A model generated the notes under the pieces. It was given only the letters and a program-made list of their open reading frames with translations. It was not told the origin of the DNA and did no database searches. The translations under genes were made by a program, and so were the position numbers. 64,000 bases of DNA from JBCCAG01 sp050331115 (GTDB taxonomy: Bacteria; Cyanobacteriota; Cyanobacteriia; CAKZMO01). The stretch is taken from the NCBI GenBank assembly GCA_050331115.1, contig JBHJHD010000010.1:59028-123027 (forward strand), read 5' to 3'. Positions 17,221 through 26,097 of the stretch are shown here, in pieces. Positions within the stretch are counted from its first letter, which is position 1; every line of letters begins with the position of its first letter.

Positions 17221-18597
17221 ATGGTAGATCTTCTCAACCGCCCTGCCCCTGCGCTGCCAGTGGGGCCTCGCAGCGTCCCCGCGCTGCAGATTATCAACTG
17301 GATTCAGCGGCCCTACCCTTTTTTAGACGACTGCGTTCGTCAGTTTGGCGACACCTTTACCGTTCGCCTGGGGGTCCTAGAGCCCATCGTCTTTTGCAGT
17401 CACCCCAAGAGCATTCAAGCGATCTTTCGCGCCGGACCTAACCGCTTCACGGCAGGCGCAAACAACCAAATCTTGCAGGTGCTCGTGGGAGACGCCTCGA
17501 TTCTGCTGCTAGACGGCGATCGCCACCGCCGCCAGCGCCAGCTTTTGATGCCCCCCTTCCACGGGGAGCGCATGAGAGCCTATGGCACCACCATCCACGA
17601 CATCACCACCCATGTCTCCCAGGCGTGGCGCGAGGGCGATCGCATCCCCGTGCGACCCGCCATGCAGGACATTTCCCTACGGGTTATCCTAGAGGCCGTT
17701 TTTGGCCTGCACGAGGGAGAAGACCTAGAGCGGCTGGCCGAGCTCACCAGCGGCATGCTCGACGTCACCAGCGCTCCCCTCAGCTCGTCGATGCTGTTCT
17801 TCCCGTGGCTGCAGCGGGATTTGGGCGCTTGGAGCCCCTGGGGCCAGTTTCTCCAGCGGCGATCGCAGATTGACGTCATCCTCTACCGGCAGATTGCGGC
17901 GCGGCGGCGGGCCATTCAGGCGGGCGAGGGCTTGGGCAGCGACATCTTGTCTATGCTGCTGGCGGCGCGGGACGAGGCCGGAAACGGTATGACGGACCTG
18001 GAGCTGCGGGATGAGCTGATGACCCTGCTGCTGGCGGGCCACGAGACGACGGCGTCATCCCTGGCCTGGGCGCTGTACTGGATGCACCAGGACCCGCAAG
18101 TTGTCGCCACTTTAAAAGATGAGCTGGCGGGCGTCGCGGGCGACCTGCTAGAGACGCTGCAGCTGCCCTACTTAAACGCCGTGTGTCAGGAGGCGCTGCG
18201 GCTCTACCCTGTGGTGCCCATCGGCTTTCCCCGCCGCGTTATGGAGGAGCCTTTTGAAATCGAAGGCCATACCCTCCCGGTGGGCAGCCTGGTATCCCCC
18301 TGCATCTACCTCACCCACCACAGGCCTGACCTCTACCCCGACCCCAAGCGCTTTCGCCCCGAGCGCTTTTTAGAGCGCCAGTTCTCGGGCTCTGAGTTCA
18401 TTCCCTTTGGCGGCGGCAACCGTCAGTGCGTCGGCATGGCCTTTGCCCTCTTCGAGATGAAGCTGGTGCTGGCCACGCTGCTGAAACGCTACAGGTTCAC
18501 TTTAGATCAGGCCCAGGCGCTAAAACCCGTGCGCCGCGGCCTTACCGTCGCGCCACCTGCCTTTCAGCTTACGGTCGCGCAGCGCCTAGATGGGTAG
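17221..18597 (+). CDS. Cytochrome P450, CYP110-like
   Basis: Haem-thiolate monooxygenase. Diagnostic motifs are in place: the I-helix AGHETT (residues 272-277), ExxR at Glu324-Arg327 (EALRLYP), and the haem loop FGGGNRQCVG with axial Cys403. The length of 458 residues and the N-terminal PRSVPALQIINWIQRPYPFL without a membrane anchor fit cyanobacterial CYP110 enzymes, some of which act on fatty acids or alkanes and some on terpenoids. The stop overlaps lipB by 8 bases, so it is the first firm gene of a tight P450-lipB-hydrolase operon. The substrate is not predictable from this sequence. Confidence 0.95.
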   Translation: MVDLLNRPAPALPVGPRSVPALQIINWIQRPYPFLDDCVRQFGDTFTVRLGVLEPIVFCSHPKSIQAIFRAGPNRFTAGANNQILQVLVGDASILLLDGDRHRRQRQLLMPPFHGERMRAYGTTIHDITTHVSQAWREGDRIPVRPAMQDISLRVILEAVFGLHEGEDLERLAELTSGMLDVTSAPLSSSMLFFPWLQRDLGAWSPWGQFLQRRSQIDVILYRQIAARRRAIQAGEGLGSDILSMLLAARDEAGNGMTDLELRDELMTLLLAGHETTASSLAWALYWMHQDPQVVATLKDELAGVAGDLLETLQLPYLNAVCQEALRLYPVVPIGFPRRVMEEPFEIEGHTLPVGSLVSPCIYLTHHRPDLYPDPKRFRPERFLERQFSGSEFIPFGGGNRQCVGMAFALFEMKLVLATLLKRYRFTLDQAQALKPVRRGLTVAPPAFQLTVAQRLDG

Positions 18598-19312
18598 CGA
18601 TCGCCCGACCTTATGCCTGCTCTACTGCCCTGGCCAGATCGACTACCAAATCGCCTGGAGCTGGCAGCGATCGCTCCTAAACCAGCGGCGGCAAAATCCA
18701 GACCTGCCCGATCTGCTGCTGCTGCTAGAGCACCCGCCCACCTATACTCTGGGCCAGGGCTCCTCTCTAGAATTCCTTAAATTTGATCCGCAGCAGAGCG
18801 ACATAGCGCTCTTTCGCACGGAGCGGGGCGGCGAGGTGACCTACCACGGGCCGGGGCAGCTGGTGGGCTACCCGATTTTGAACTTACGCCGCCACCGCCC
18901 CGACCTGCACTGGTATCTACGCCAGCTTGAGGAGGTGATTATTCGGGCGATCGCCCCTTGGGGCCTGCGCGGCGCGCGCGAGGCTGGGCTAACCGGCGTT
19001 TGGGTGAACGGTGAAAAGATGGCGGCCATCGGCATCAAGGCCAGCCGCTGGATTACCATGCACGGCTTTGCGATCAACGTCTGCCCTAGTCTGGCGGCGT
19101 TTGAGAACATTGTGCCCTGCGGCATCGGCGATCGCTCCGTAGGCAGTCTGCAGCGCTGGGTATCAGACATTGAGGTAGGGGCGGTGCGGCAGTCGGTCTG
19201 CCGCTCGTTTGAGGAAGTGTTTGACCTACAGCTGCAGGAGGTTCCAGAATTAAATCTAAGCCTTGACCTTCTAGGCGTTGACCCCCTGCACGTTAGCCAT
19301 AGCTTGCCATGA
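18590..19312 (+). CDS. lipB: Octanoyltransferase LipB
   Basis: Transfers octanoyl groups from acyl carrier protein to lipoyl domains, the first step of lipoate synthesis. RGGEVTYHGPGQLVGYP is the family signature. The catalytic pair is present: Lys150 in AAIGIKASRW and Cys177 in IVPCGI. The THG-like segment is TMHGFAINV. The length of 240 residues is normal. It overlaps the P450 gene by 8 bases and the cysteine hydrolase by 4 (ATGA). No lipA is seen in the window. Confidence 0.96.
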   Translation: MGSDRPTLCLLYCPGQIDYQIAWSWQRSLLNQRRQNPDLPDLLLLLEHPPTYTLGQGSSLEFLKFDPQQSDIALFRTERGGEVTYHGPGQLVGYPILNLRRHRPDLHWYLRQLEEVIIRAIAPWGLRGAREAGLTGVWVNGEKMAAIGIKASRWITMHGFAINVCPSLAAFENIVPCGIGDRSVGSLQRWVSDIEVGAVRQSVCRSFEEVFDLQLQEVPELNLSLDLLGVDPLHVSHSLP

Positions 19313-20328
19313 GTAACCTGCCCATTCCCCCGCACTATAGACCTGACCGGGTGGCCGAGGTGTGGCGCGTGCCCTACCAAGCGCGATCGCGCGAAGCCTA
19401 CGCCTGGCGGGACCAGCACGGCATTGCGCCTGCCGCTGAAGATGCGCTGAGGATGGGGCTGCTGCTGATTGACGTGCAGAATACCTTTTGCATTCCCGGC
19501 TTCGAGCTGTTTGTGGGGGGGCGATCGGGGCAGGGCGCGGTGGACGACAATCGGCGACTGTGCGAATTCATCTACCGCAGCCTGGGCCATATCACCCAGA
19601 TTTTGGCCACCCTGGATACCCACACCGCCGCGCAGATTTTCCACCCCGTGTTTTGGGTGAACCCTGAGGGCGAGCATCCCGCCCCCATGACCGCCATCTC
19701 AGCGGAGGACGTCGATCAGGGGCGGTGGCGCGTCAACCCCAAAATTGCTGCGGTGTCTCCTAGGGGCGCTGACTGGATGCAGAACTACGCCCGCCACTAC
19801 GCCAAAGCGCTAGATCTAAACCACAAATATCCCTTAATCATCTGGCCTTACCACGCCATGCTGGGGGGCATCAGCCACGCCCTAGTTTCGGCGGTAGAAG
19901 AAGCCTGCCTGTTTCATAGCTTTGCCCGCGGCAGCCCTACCCACTTTGAGCAGAAAGGCCGCAATCCGTTGACCGAGAACTATTCGGTACTGCAGCCGGA
20001 GGTGCTTATGGACCAAAATGGAGAGGCGATCGCTTCTGACAATACGGCGTTTCTCAATAGGCTGCTGGCCTTCGATCGGCTGATTATAGCAGGGCAGGCC
20101 CAGAGCCACTGCGTCGCCTGGACGGTGGATAATCTGCTGTCGGTGCTGCAGGCCCAGCGCCCTGAATTTGTGGAGCGGGTTTACTTACTAGAGGACTGCA
20201 CCTCGCCTGTGGTAGCCCCAGGGATAGATTTTACAGATCAGGCCAGCAGCGCGTTTGAGCGGTTTGCGGCGGCGGGAATGCACTGCGTTAGGTCGACAGA
20301 CCCCATAAAAGACTGGGCGGGTCTGTAG
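19309..20328 (+). CDS. Isochorismatase-family cysteine hydrolase
   Basis: The fold signature is clear: Asp55 in LLLIDVQNTF, a central LATLDTHTAAQIFHPVFW segment like the D-x-H region of nicotinamidases, and the nucleophile Cys268 in IAGQAQSHCVAW. At 339 residues it is much longer than nicotinamidases (about 200); the additions are an N-terminal 45 residues and an inserted segment around 110-210 (PLIIWPYHAMLGGISHAL). The long form is seen as an uncharacterised group in bacteria. It is coupled to lipB by a 4-base overlap and followed by a bidirectional terminator. The substrate is unknown. Confidence 0.88.
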   Translation: MSNLPIPPHYRPDRVAEVWRVPYQARSREAYAWRDQHGIAPAAEDALRMGLLLIDVQNTFCIPGFELFVGGRSGQGAVDDNRRLCEFIYRSLGHITQILATLDTHTAAQIFHPVFWVNPEGEHPAPMTAISAEDVDQGRWRVNPKIAAVSPRGADWMQNYARHYAKALDLNHKYPLIIWPYHAMLGGISHALVSAVEEACLFHSFARGSPTHFEQKGRNPLTENYSVLQPEVLMDQNGEAIASDNTAFLNRLLAFDRLIIAGQAQSHCVAWTVDNLLSVLQAQRPEFVERVYLLEDCTSPVVAPGIDFTDQASSAFERFAAAGMHCVRSTDPIKDWAGL

Positions 20329-20409
20329 AGAACGACTCTAGGCTGAATCTTGAAGTGAATGGAGCGGACGCGAAATACTCTTCTGCATCACGGCCTCTGC
20401 TAGAAGAAA

Positions 20410-20435
20410 CACCTCAGAGGCTACCCTCTGAGGTG
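20410..20435. terminator. Bidirectional terminator between convergent genes
   Basis: CACCTCAGAGG, loop CTAC, CCTCTGAGGTG: an 11-bp perfect stem. On the minus strand it is followed by TTTCTTC, on the plus strand by CTTAAGATTT. It lies between the plus-strand hydrolase and the minus-strand repeat protein. Confidence 0.75.
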
Positions 20436-20496
20436 CTTAAGATTTATCGTATTGCTAGCATACCGCTAGGCGACCTATCTAAACGCTAGAGCGCTG

Positions 20497-21837
20497 CTAC
20501 GAAGTAAAATTGCTCTGAAGGCTAAAGTCTCCTACCGCAACGTTTTCAAGCTGCAGCACGATGTCGCCATTCACTGCGGCAAAGGCGTCTGTCGCATCAG
20601 CCCCCGTCCCCTGGGAGAAGGTCAGTTCATCGAAGCTCACCCCCGATAGCGTAATCACATCGGCACCGATTTCGAAGTCACCGATGTAGGTGTACGCGTC
20701 GCTGCTTGCGAAGACTTCATCGTTGCCCTTACCGGTAACCACGGTATTGAACCCGCTGCCGCCGTTGATGAGGTCATTGCCCGCACCAGTTTGAATATAG
20801 TCGTCGTCTCCCCCGGTAGCAATGACCTTATCTCCAGCTTTGGCTGGACTGATGGTGTAGATGACATTGGCACCATCGCCAGCTTTGACGTGGTCAACAC
20901 CGAGGCCAAGACCAATTGAATCGGCACCTGCGCCTGCCGTAATGGTGTAGCTGCCGCCCTCAACCCAGACGGTGTTGTTACCCTCGCCTAGCTCGAGGAC
21001 ATTGTTTCCGCCGCCGCTAGCAATGGAGTAGATGAAGTCGTCGCCGTTGCCAGTACTGACGGTGTCGTTACCGCCGCCAATGCCGATGGTGTTGTTCCCC
21101 GAACTAGCCGTAACGGTATTGTCGCCGCCTGCGAGCCAAGCTTGGTCGTTGCCATCGCCTAAATTGATGACGTTCGCGCTGTCTGAGACGTCGCCAACAG
21201 AATAGACAAAATCGTCGCCGTCGCCTACCGTCACAGCGTCGTCACCATTACCGATCGCAATAGTGTTATGGCCACCCTCCAGCCAAACTGTGTTGTCGCC
21301 GTTTCCGAGGTCGATGACGTTCTGACTGCCAGAGACATTGCCAACGGAGTAAACGAAATCGTCGCCATTCCCTGTCGTTACGGTGTCGTTGCCGTAGCCG
21401 ATGCCGATGCTGTTGTTCCCTAAACCAGCCGTAACGATGTTGTCGCCGCCTGCGAGCCAGGCTTGGTTGTTGCCGTCTCCTAAGTCGATGACATTAGTGC
21501 TGTCTGAAACCTTGCCAACAGAGTAGACAAAATCGTCGCCATTCCCTGTCGTTACGATGTCGTCGCCGTTTCCGATCCCAATGGAGTCATTGCCGCTGCC
21601 AGTAATAATCGTATTGTGGCCACCCTCTAACCAAACTACGTTGTTGCCGTCACCTAAATCGATGGTGTTGATGCCGCTACCACCATCGATGGAGTAGGCA
21701 AAGTCGTCGCTAGCGCCTGTGGCAATAGACACATCGCCAACAATACCGATGAATGCTGCTGGTGTAGTCGATTTTGAAGCTGTCATAGTTAAACTCAAGT
21801 TTGCTTGTTGTTTGAAGGACATAGGGCTTTTTGGCAT
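20497..21837 (-). CDS. Glycine/aspartate-rich RTX-like repeat protein
   Basis: Almost the whole protein is built from about five units of roughly 58 residues. A unit reads DDFVYSVG, NVIDLGDGNN, WLAGG or WLEGG, GNNSIGIG, then VTTGNG. The GxGxD turns fit parallel beta-roll calcium-binding repeats, but they are less regular than classic GGxGxDxUx nonapeptides. The third unit is shortened and lacks the GNNSIGIG portion. The C-terminus (IGDFEIGADVITLSG) resembles the end of type I secreted RTX proteins, and there is no N-terminal signal peptide. The start is one of several in-frame ATG codons. Extracellular location is inferred. Confidence 0.85.
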   Translation of the reverse strand: MPKSPMSFKQQANLSLTMTASKSTTPAAFIGIVGDVSIATGASDDFAYSIDGGSGINTIDLGDGNNVVWLEGGHNTIITGSGNDSIGIGNGDDIVTTGNGDDFVYSVGKVSDSTNVIDLGDGNNQAWLAGGDNIVTAGLGNNSIGIGYGNDTVTTGNGDDFVYSVGNVSGSQNVIDLGNGDNTVWLEGGHNTIAIGNGDDAVTVGDGDDFVYSVGDVSDSANVINLGDGNDQAWLAGGDNTVTASSGNNTIGIGGGNDTVSTGNGDDFIYSIASGGGNNVLELGEGNNTVWVEGGSYTITAGAGADSIGLGLGVDHVKAGDGANVIYTISPAKAGDKVIATGGDDDYIQTGAGNDLINGGSGFNTVVTGKGNDEVFASSDAYTYIGDFEIGADVITLSGVSFDELTFSQGTGADATDAFAAVNGDIVLQLENVAVGDFSLQSNFTS

Positions 21838-22109
21838 CAAATTTCACCGCCGCTGTTCACTGCTGCGGCCTAGATCTGATGTGCTCGGTAAAATGCTTGA
21901 GTCGAATACTACTGCGTCGGCCCAGTTGCGCAAGCGTGAGGGGACGCAAGTATCCTGACGGTTAATTTGCTATAAGCCGCGGTCAAATCCCTGAAACGTC
22001 AAAGGCAGAAAGTATCTCTCCGCCTCGGCCCAAGACTATAGTGCGCATCACTGCGACTTCCTTATCATCTGAGACTGAACTTTGACGTACCTTTAAGCAA
22101 GTGTAGATA

Positions 22110-22264
22110 TACCACTTGTCCTAATGCACTAGAACAGGTTCACGTCTTGTCATCTACGGTATTGGCGCTTAGAACCGTACAGTCGGTTCTAAGCGGCAGT
22201 GCCAACGCAACAATGCTCTAAAACGTGAGAAACCCCAGAGGTGACTCCACCTCTGGAAATTTTG
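22110..22264 (+). ncRNA. Candidate small RNA ending in a terminator-like hairpin
   Basis: TTGACG at 22082 and TAGATA at 22104 (16-base spacing) could be a promoter. Downstream is a 12-bp perfect hairpin (CGCTTAGAACCG, loop TACAGT, at 22166-22195) enclosed by TTGGC and GCCAA. Then comes a 9-bp hairpin (CCAGAGGTG, loop ACTC, at 22235-22256) followed by AAATTTT. No open reading frame fits. It does not match an RNA family I recognise (not 6S, tmRNA or Yfr1). Confidence 0.35.
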
Positions 22265-22273
22265 GTAGTTATA

Positions 22274-22303
22274 GCAAATGTCCTGACTTGTTAAGGCATT
22301 TGC
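22274..22303. repeat. Repeat hairpin, copy 1
   Basis: GCAAATGTCCT, a loop of nine bases, then AGG and CATTTGC, followed by GCGC. The same hairpin with a compensating base-pair change occurs at 42749-42779. Confidence 0.7.
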
Positions 22304-22475
22304 GCGCCCTGTCACCTGTAGCGCCCGCCATATCATTAGGTCAAGGAATCAAGAGGGAAGAGCAAGATGACAGCGGCCTAGCGCGAGGGGCTGCTGCTAG
22401 CCTCGTTCACAATTGACGTGTAGAATTTAATCCGACGCAGTACGCCAACACCAACCACAGCTGAGATCAATAGAT

Positions 22476-23105
22476 ATGGCCAATACAACCCTTTACGGCA
22501 CGCCAGTTAGTACCTACGTTCGCACTGTCCGTTTGCTGCTAGCTGAAGCCAATGTAAATCATAAGGTTGTCGACGTCGGCATTTTCAATGGCGATAACGA
22601 GACCGATGAATATTTAAGTAAGCAGCCCTTTGGTAAAGTTCCCACCATTGAAATAGATGGAACCAAGATTTATGAAACTGCGGCCATCACCCACTACTTA
22701 AACCAGGCTGCAGGCGATAAGTACAGGCCCTCCGATCTATTGGCGCAGGCCCGTATGTACCAGATCATTTCTATCATCGACAATTACCTCTACGGCAACG
22801 CTATCGGTACGATTGTTATTCAGCGGTTGATTATGCCTCAGCAGGGCAGTAAGCCCAACGAGCAGGCCGTCAAAGAGGCGATCGCCCCGACACAGAAAGC
22901 CTTAGAGGCGATCGAAGCGCTCTGTGTCGGGGCGCCTTTTCTCTTGGGTACGCTGATCACCCTCGCAGATTTTTATCTCGTTCCTATTTTTGTGTACCTT
23001 TCGAAGACTCCAGAGTTTGGCACCGTTACGACCCAGACCCCAAAACTAATGGCCTGGTGGCAGCAGGTCCAAGATTTGGAGAGTGTTAAGCAGGTTTGCG
23101 CATAG
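22476..23105 (+). CDS. Glutathione S-transferase
   Basis: The N-terminal thioredoxin-like domain (LYGTPVSTYVRTVRLLLAEA, then FGKVPTIEIDG with the cis-Pro, then YETAAITHYL) is followed by the all-helical domain (TLADFYLVPIFVYL) at a normal 209 residues. It probably conjugates or reduces electrophiles with glutathione; the class is not certain. The coding sequence contains a 14-bp perfect inverted repeat (22883-22896 with 22921-22934) followed by CCTTTTC, which looks like an intragenic terminator. The gene stands alone between gene-free stretches. Confidence 0.93.
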   Translation: MANTTLYGTPVSTYVRTVRLLLAEANVNHKVVDVGIFNGDNETDEYLSKQPFGKVPTIEIDGTKIYETAAITHYLNQAAGDKYRPSDLLAQARMYQIISIIDNYLYGNAIGTIVIQRLIMPQQGSKPNEQAVKEAIAPTQKALEAIEALCVGAPFLLGTLITLADFYLVPIFVYLSKTPEFGTVTTQTPKLMAWWQQVQDLESVKQVCA

Positions 23106-23325
23106 GCCTTCAAATCCATCTACACTAGCGGGACCCAAGTATCCTGAGTTCTGTTGGTCCCGGAGGATCACGGCCCGCATTACTGCTTTTGGTTGCATAC
23201 ACTAAACCAGACCCTAAAGCTAAGGCCTGATTTGAGGGAACGCTACTGAAGATGATGGTTTGGCAATCGGAAAAATTCTAGCGCTTGAAATTTGGCTAGA
23301 ATTCAGGTGACGTATCTTTTTGCCT

Positions 23326-24213
23326 ATGTGGTCTCATATCATCGCGCACATCAGTCGAGTTACGCAGCGCCCCTTTGTAGGAGAGCACCGTCGCCCGGTC
23401 GGCGGCGGCAGCGTCAATAGTGCCTACGTGCTCTCTGACGGTGACGTGGCTTACTTCATTAAATTCAATGAAGCCACCCGCGCCGCGATGTTTGAAGCCG
23501 AGGCCAGGGGCCTCAAAGAAATGGCGCAAACTGAGACCATCCGAGTGCCCCAGCCCATCTGCTGGGGTACTGTAGAAGATTCTGTATATATCGTGCTGGA
23601 GTGGCTAGCTTTTGGCTACGGTACCCACGCTTCCTGGGAGGCAATGGGGCAAAACTTAGCGGCGATGCACCGGGTGACGCCCGCCGCTCGAAGACCAGAT
23701 CTAGGCCAAGACTGCTTTGGCTGGGACCAGAACAATACGATCGGCTTCATCCCGCAGCAAAACCCCTGGACCGACTCTTGGGCGACCTTCTTTCGCGATC
23801 ATCGCATCGGCTATCAGCTCAAGCTAGCCCGCAAGCGCGGCGGTCATTTTTCGAAGCAGGAGGCCCTGCTCCTAGCAATTCCCGAGCTTCTAGCCGATCA
23901 TCACCCAGCCCCCGCTTTGGTGCACGGCGATCTCTGGTCTGGGAACGCCGCCGTTACTGAGGCGGGCGAGCCGGTTATCTTTGACCCCGCGACCTACTAC
24001 GGCGATCGCGAGGTGGATTTGGCGATGAGCTCCCTATTTGGCAGCTTCCCCAAGGAGTTTTACCGGGCCTACGAGGCGGCTTACCCTATTCCACCGGGCT
24101 ACGAGCGCCGCAAGATCCTGTATAACCTCTATCACATCCTCAACCACTTCAATCAGTTCGGCGGTGGCTACCTGTCTCAGGCCAACAGCATGATCAATCA
24201 GCTTGTGGCGTGA
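23326..24213 (+). CDS. Fructosamine kinase family protein
   Basis: Phosphorylates sugar adducts on protein amines or free ketoamines, starting deglycation. The aminoglycoside-phosphotransferase-like fold is shown by GGGSVNSAYVL, the ATP-binding Lys in YFIKFN, the VLEWL hinge, the catalytic loop LVHGDLWSGNAAV, and the metal-binding IFDPATYYGDREVDLAM. The ATG at 23326 is preferred over a TTG six bases earlier. The stop overlaps the start of the next small gene (TGATG). Confidence 0.94.
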   Translation: MWSHIIAHISRVTQRPFVGEHRRPVGGGSVNSAYVLSDGDVAYFIKFNEATRAAMFEAEARGLKEMAQTETIRVPQPICWGTVEDSVYIVLEWLAFGYGTHASWEAMGQNLAAMHRVTPAARRPDLGQDCFGWDQNNTIGFIPQQNPWTDSWATFFRDHRIGYQLKLARKRGGHFSKQEALLLAIPELLADHHPAPALVHGDLWSGNAAVTEAGEPVIFDPATYYGDREVDLAMSSLFGSFPKEFYRAYEAAYPIPPGYERRKILYNLYHILNHFNQFGGGYLSQANSMINQLVA

Positions 24214-24518
24214 TGGACGATTTAGATGCGCTGCGCCAGCGCTACCTAGAGCTCACCAATGAAACGCTGCCGGGTCTCGCTCAGCAGCGGCAGTTTCCTG
24301 TACGCTTCAATCACTGCTTTCAGCGCATCGTGCTCGATAACCTATTCGGGCGGTGCTGGTATGAGGCGCTCAATCGCGAGGCGGGAGCGGCCTACAAGCA
24401 GCTGAGTGTGGCGCAGCTTCAAGATGCGATCGCGATCGCTCAGGCGATCGCGGAACAGCCCAATGGCTACATTCAGGATCTGAATCAGAATAGCTTGCGC
24501 TGGCGCGGTAAGGATTAA
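24213..24518 (+). CDS. Small conserved-looking protein coupled to the fructosamine kinase
   Basis: About 101 residues, helical and soluble, with no signal or membrane segment. Visible elements are RQFPVRFNHCFQRIVLDNLF, CWYEAL and a C-terminal NGYIQDLNQNSLRWR. No family name is recognised. The ATG overlaps the kinase stop by one base, so the two are translated together and may share a function. The reading frame also runs across HIP1 palindromes, encoding a short DAIAIAQAIAEQ repeat. Confidence 0.7.
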   Translation: MDDLDALRQRYLELTNETLPGLAQQRQFPVRFNHCFQRIVLDNLFGRCWYEALNREAGAAYKQLSVAQLQDAIAIAQAIAEQPNGYIQDLNQNSLRWRGKD

Positions 24519-24524
24519 CCTTCA

Positions 24525-26072
24525 CTACTTTTTCTCAAACTCGTAGATGTGGAAGTAGGTAAATTTTTTCTCAGACTGCAGACTGTAGCGATCGCTCAAA
24601 GCGTTTTCCACAGAGTATTTTAGAAGATATTTACGATTGATTATCGTAATGACTTCCTGACTTCCATCTGTCATGAATGATAATACTTCAGATAAGTCGC
24701 TTGAATCGATCTTGTGTGCTGGAACTTTGACAGTTTTCATATCACCGTAATGCCGAAGCAGCTCAACGTCACCCCAAAGGAGTGCAGCTGCCGACTTAGA
24801 ATTATCGGACCGCGTGACATATTCTGCAACAGAGCGATAATCATCTCGGGCATGCGCAGGGTCAAAAAAGTAGTTTGTCAGTGAGTAGATATTAATGGCA
24901 ATAAGCAACACTACCCCTAAACAGCCGAGATTCTTAGATAACTTCTCCCAAAATTTTTCCGGCTTAGGATAACAAAATGATGATGGAATTAGGATTGCGA
25001 TCGCCGGAAAAATGTGGGAAGAGTGCCTAGGAGCCCAATTAATGCTCGTGGCAACGGCGAAGCCCGCAGATATTAAAAAGGCAACTCCAATAAATGTAGA
25101 GAAGAAAAAATTTGCCCTATATATAGGGCACTTCATTTTATCTTGGAGACTTCGTAATAAGTTTCCAGCCACGCCAAATAAGATTAAGCTTATTGATAGA
25201 AAAAGTAGAATAACATGAGGCCAATATTCAAATATTACTCTGATCTGGTCGTATCTAAGCTGGCTAATAGGTACTGAATAAGTTGTGCCAGCAAGCATGC
25301 CATAAACGACAAATAAGAAATTTTCTAGAATATGAGTACCATACCAGGTTTTAAGATAGAGAGTAAAGTTAGAACTGTGTGAGGATGCTAGATACAGGAA
25401 AATACCCGGTAGTAAACAAAGTAAAAGTGGTAGCCAGAATACTGTCCACTGCTTTATGTTGCGCGCAGCAGATAGCAAATGAGATAAACAAACTGAGATA
25501 ACGAATATAACTATAAAAAGACTGCTCAGACATCCCACCGCAGTCGTTACCCAAAAAAGTAGACTGGAAACAAGCCGGTTATTACTTTTTCCAAAAATTA
25601 AATTAGAAAATAAGTATAGCTCTAGAGCTGCTATAAACATTATGAGCGCATAGGCTCTAGCTTCTTGACTATAATAAATATGAAATGAGCTAAAAGATAT
25701 TACAATAGCAGTCCATAGCGCATGGTTTTTCCCATATATCTTCAGCGCTGTCAGCGTTGTGAAGAGTACTGATAGCGTACCAAAAACTGCAGAAAGTGAT
25801 CTAATTACAGCATCTGAGTCACCAAGAATCTCCTTCCAAAAAAACAGGGCTACAAAATAGGCAGGCTGATATTTATCGTATTTTGTATAATTTAGATTAC
25901 TGATAATAGCATTGAGGTCCTCACCATCAATTCTTGCCAAGCTTAAACCTTCGTCAAACCATAGACTATGATTTGTCATCATAGAAAAGCGCAGTAGTGC
26001 CGCAGCTACGATGACAGCTGTAATGACAAATTTTTTAGCTCCAGCATCTGAGATGCTTTCGATCTTAGCCAT
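24525..26072 (-). CDS. GT-C (GT39/ArnT-like) membrane glycosyltransferase
   Basis: Multi-span membrane protein using polyprenyl-phosphate sugars. The first periplasmic loop has the Asp-Glu pair in SLWFDEGLSLARI, typical of GT-C enzymes, and the second has FHIYYSQEARAYAL. About ten hydrophobic segments follow, then a soluble C-terminal domain. The ATG at 26072 is chosen rather than an upstream TTG that overlaps the next gene. It is the last gene of the exopolysaccharide locus and could add a side branch or modify the polymer or lipid carrier. Confidence 0.85.
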   Translation of the reverse strand: MAKIESISDAGAKKFVITAVIVAAALLRFSMMTNHSLWFDEGLSLARIDGEDLNAIISNLNYTKYDKYQPAYFVALFFWKEILGDSDAVIRSLSAVFGTLSVLFTTLTALKIYGKNHALWTAIVISFSSFHIYYSQEARAYALIMFIAALELYLFSNLIFGKSNNRLVSSLLFWVTTAVGCLSSLFIVIFVISVCLSHLLSAARNIKQWTVFWLPLLLCLLPGIFLYLASSHSSNFTLYLKTWYGTHILENFLFVVYGMLAGTTYSVPISQLRYDQIRVIFEYWPHVILLFLSISLILFGVAGNLLRSLQDKMKCPIYRANFFFSTFIGVAFLISAGFAVATSINWAPRHSSHIFPAIAILIPSSFCYPKPEKFWEKLSKNLGCLGVVLLIAINIYSLTNYFFDPAHARDDYRSVAEYVTRSDNSKSAAALLWGDVELLRHYGDMKTVKVPAHKIDSSDLSEVLSFMTDGSQEVITIINRKYLLKYSVENALSDRYSLQSEKKFTYFHIYEFEKK

Positions 26073-26097
26073 AAATTTTGATTCTTCTGAGCTCTGC

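Larger units (their letters stand above)
21838..22475. other. Gene-free interval with structured elements
   Basis: No protein gene is supported here. The interval holds a candidate small RNA (22110-22264) and a repeat hairpin (22274-22303). Near its left end, GCAAGTATCCTGA recurs as CCAAGTATCCTGA at about 23136, on the other side of the glutathione transferase gene. Confidence 0.6.
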
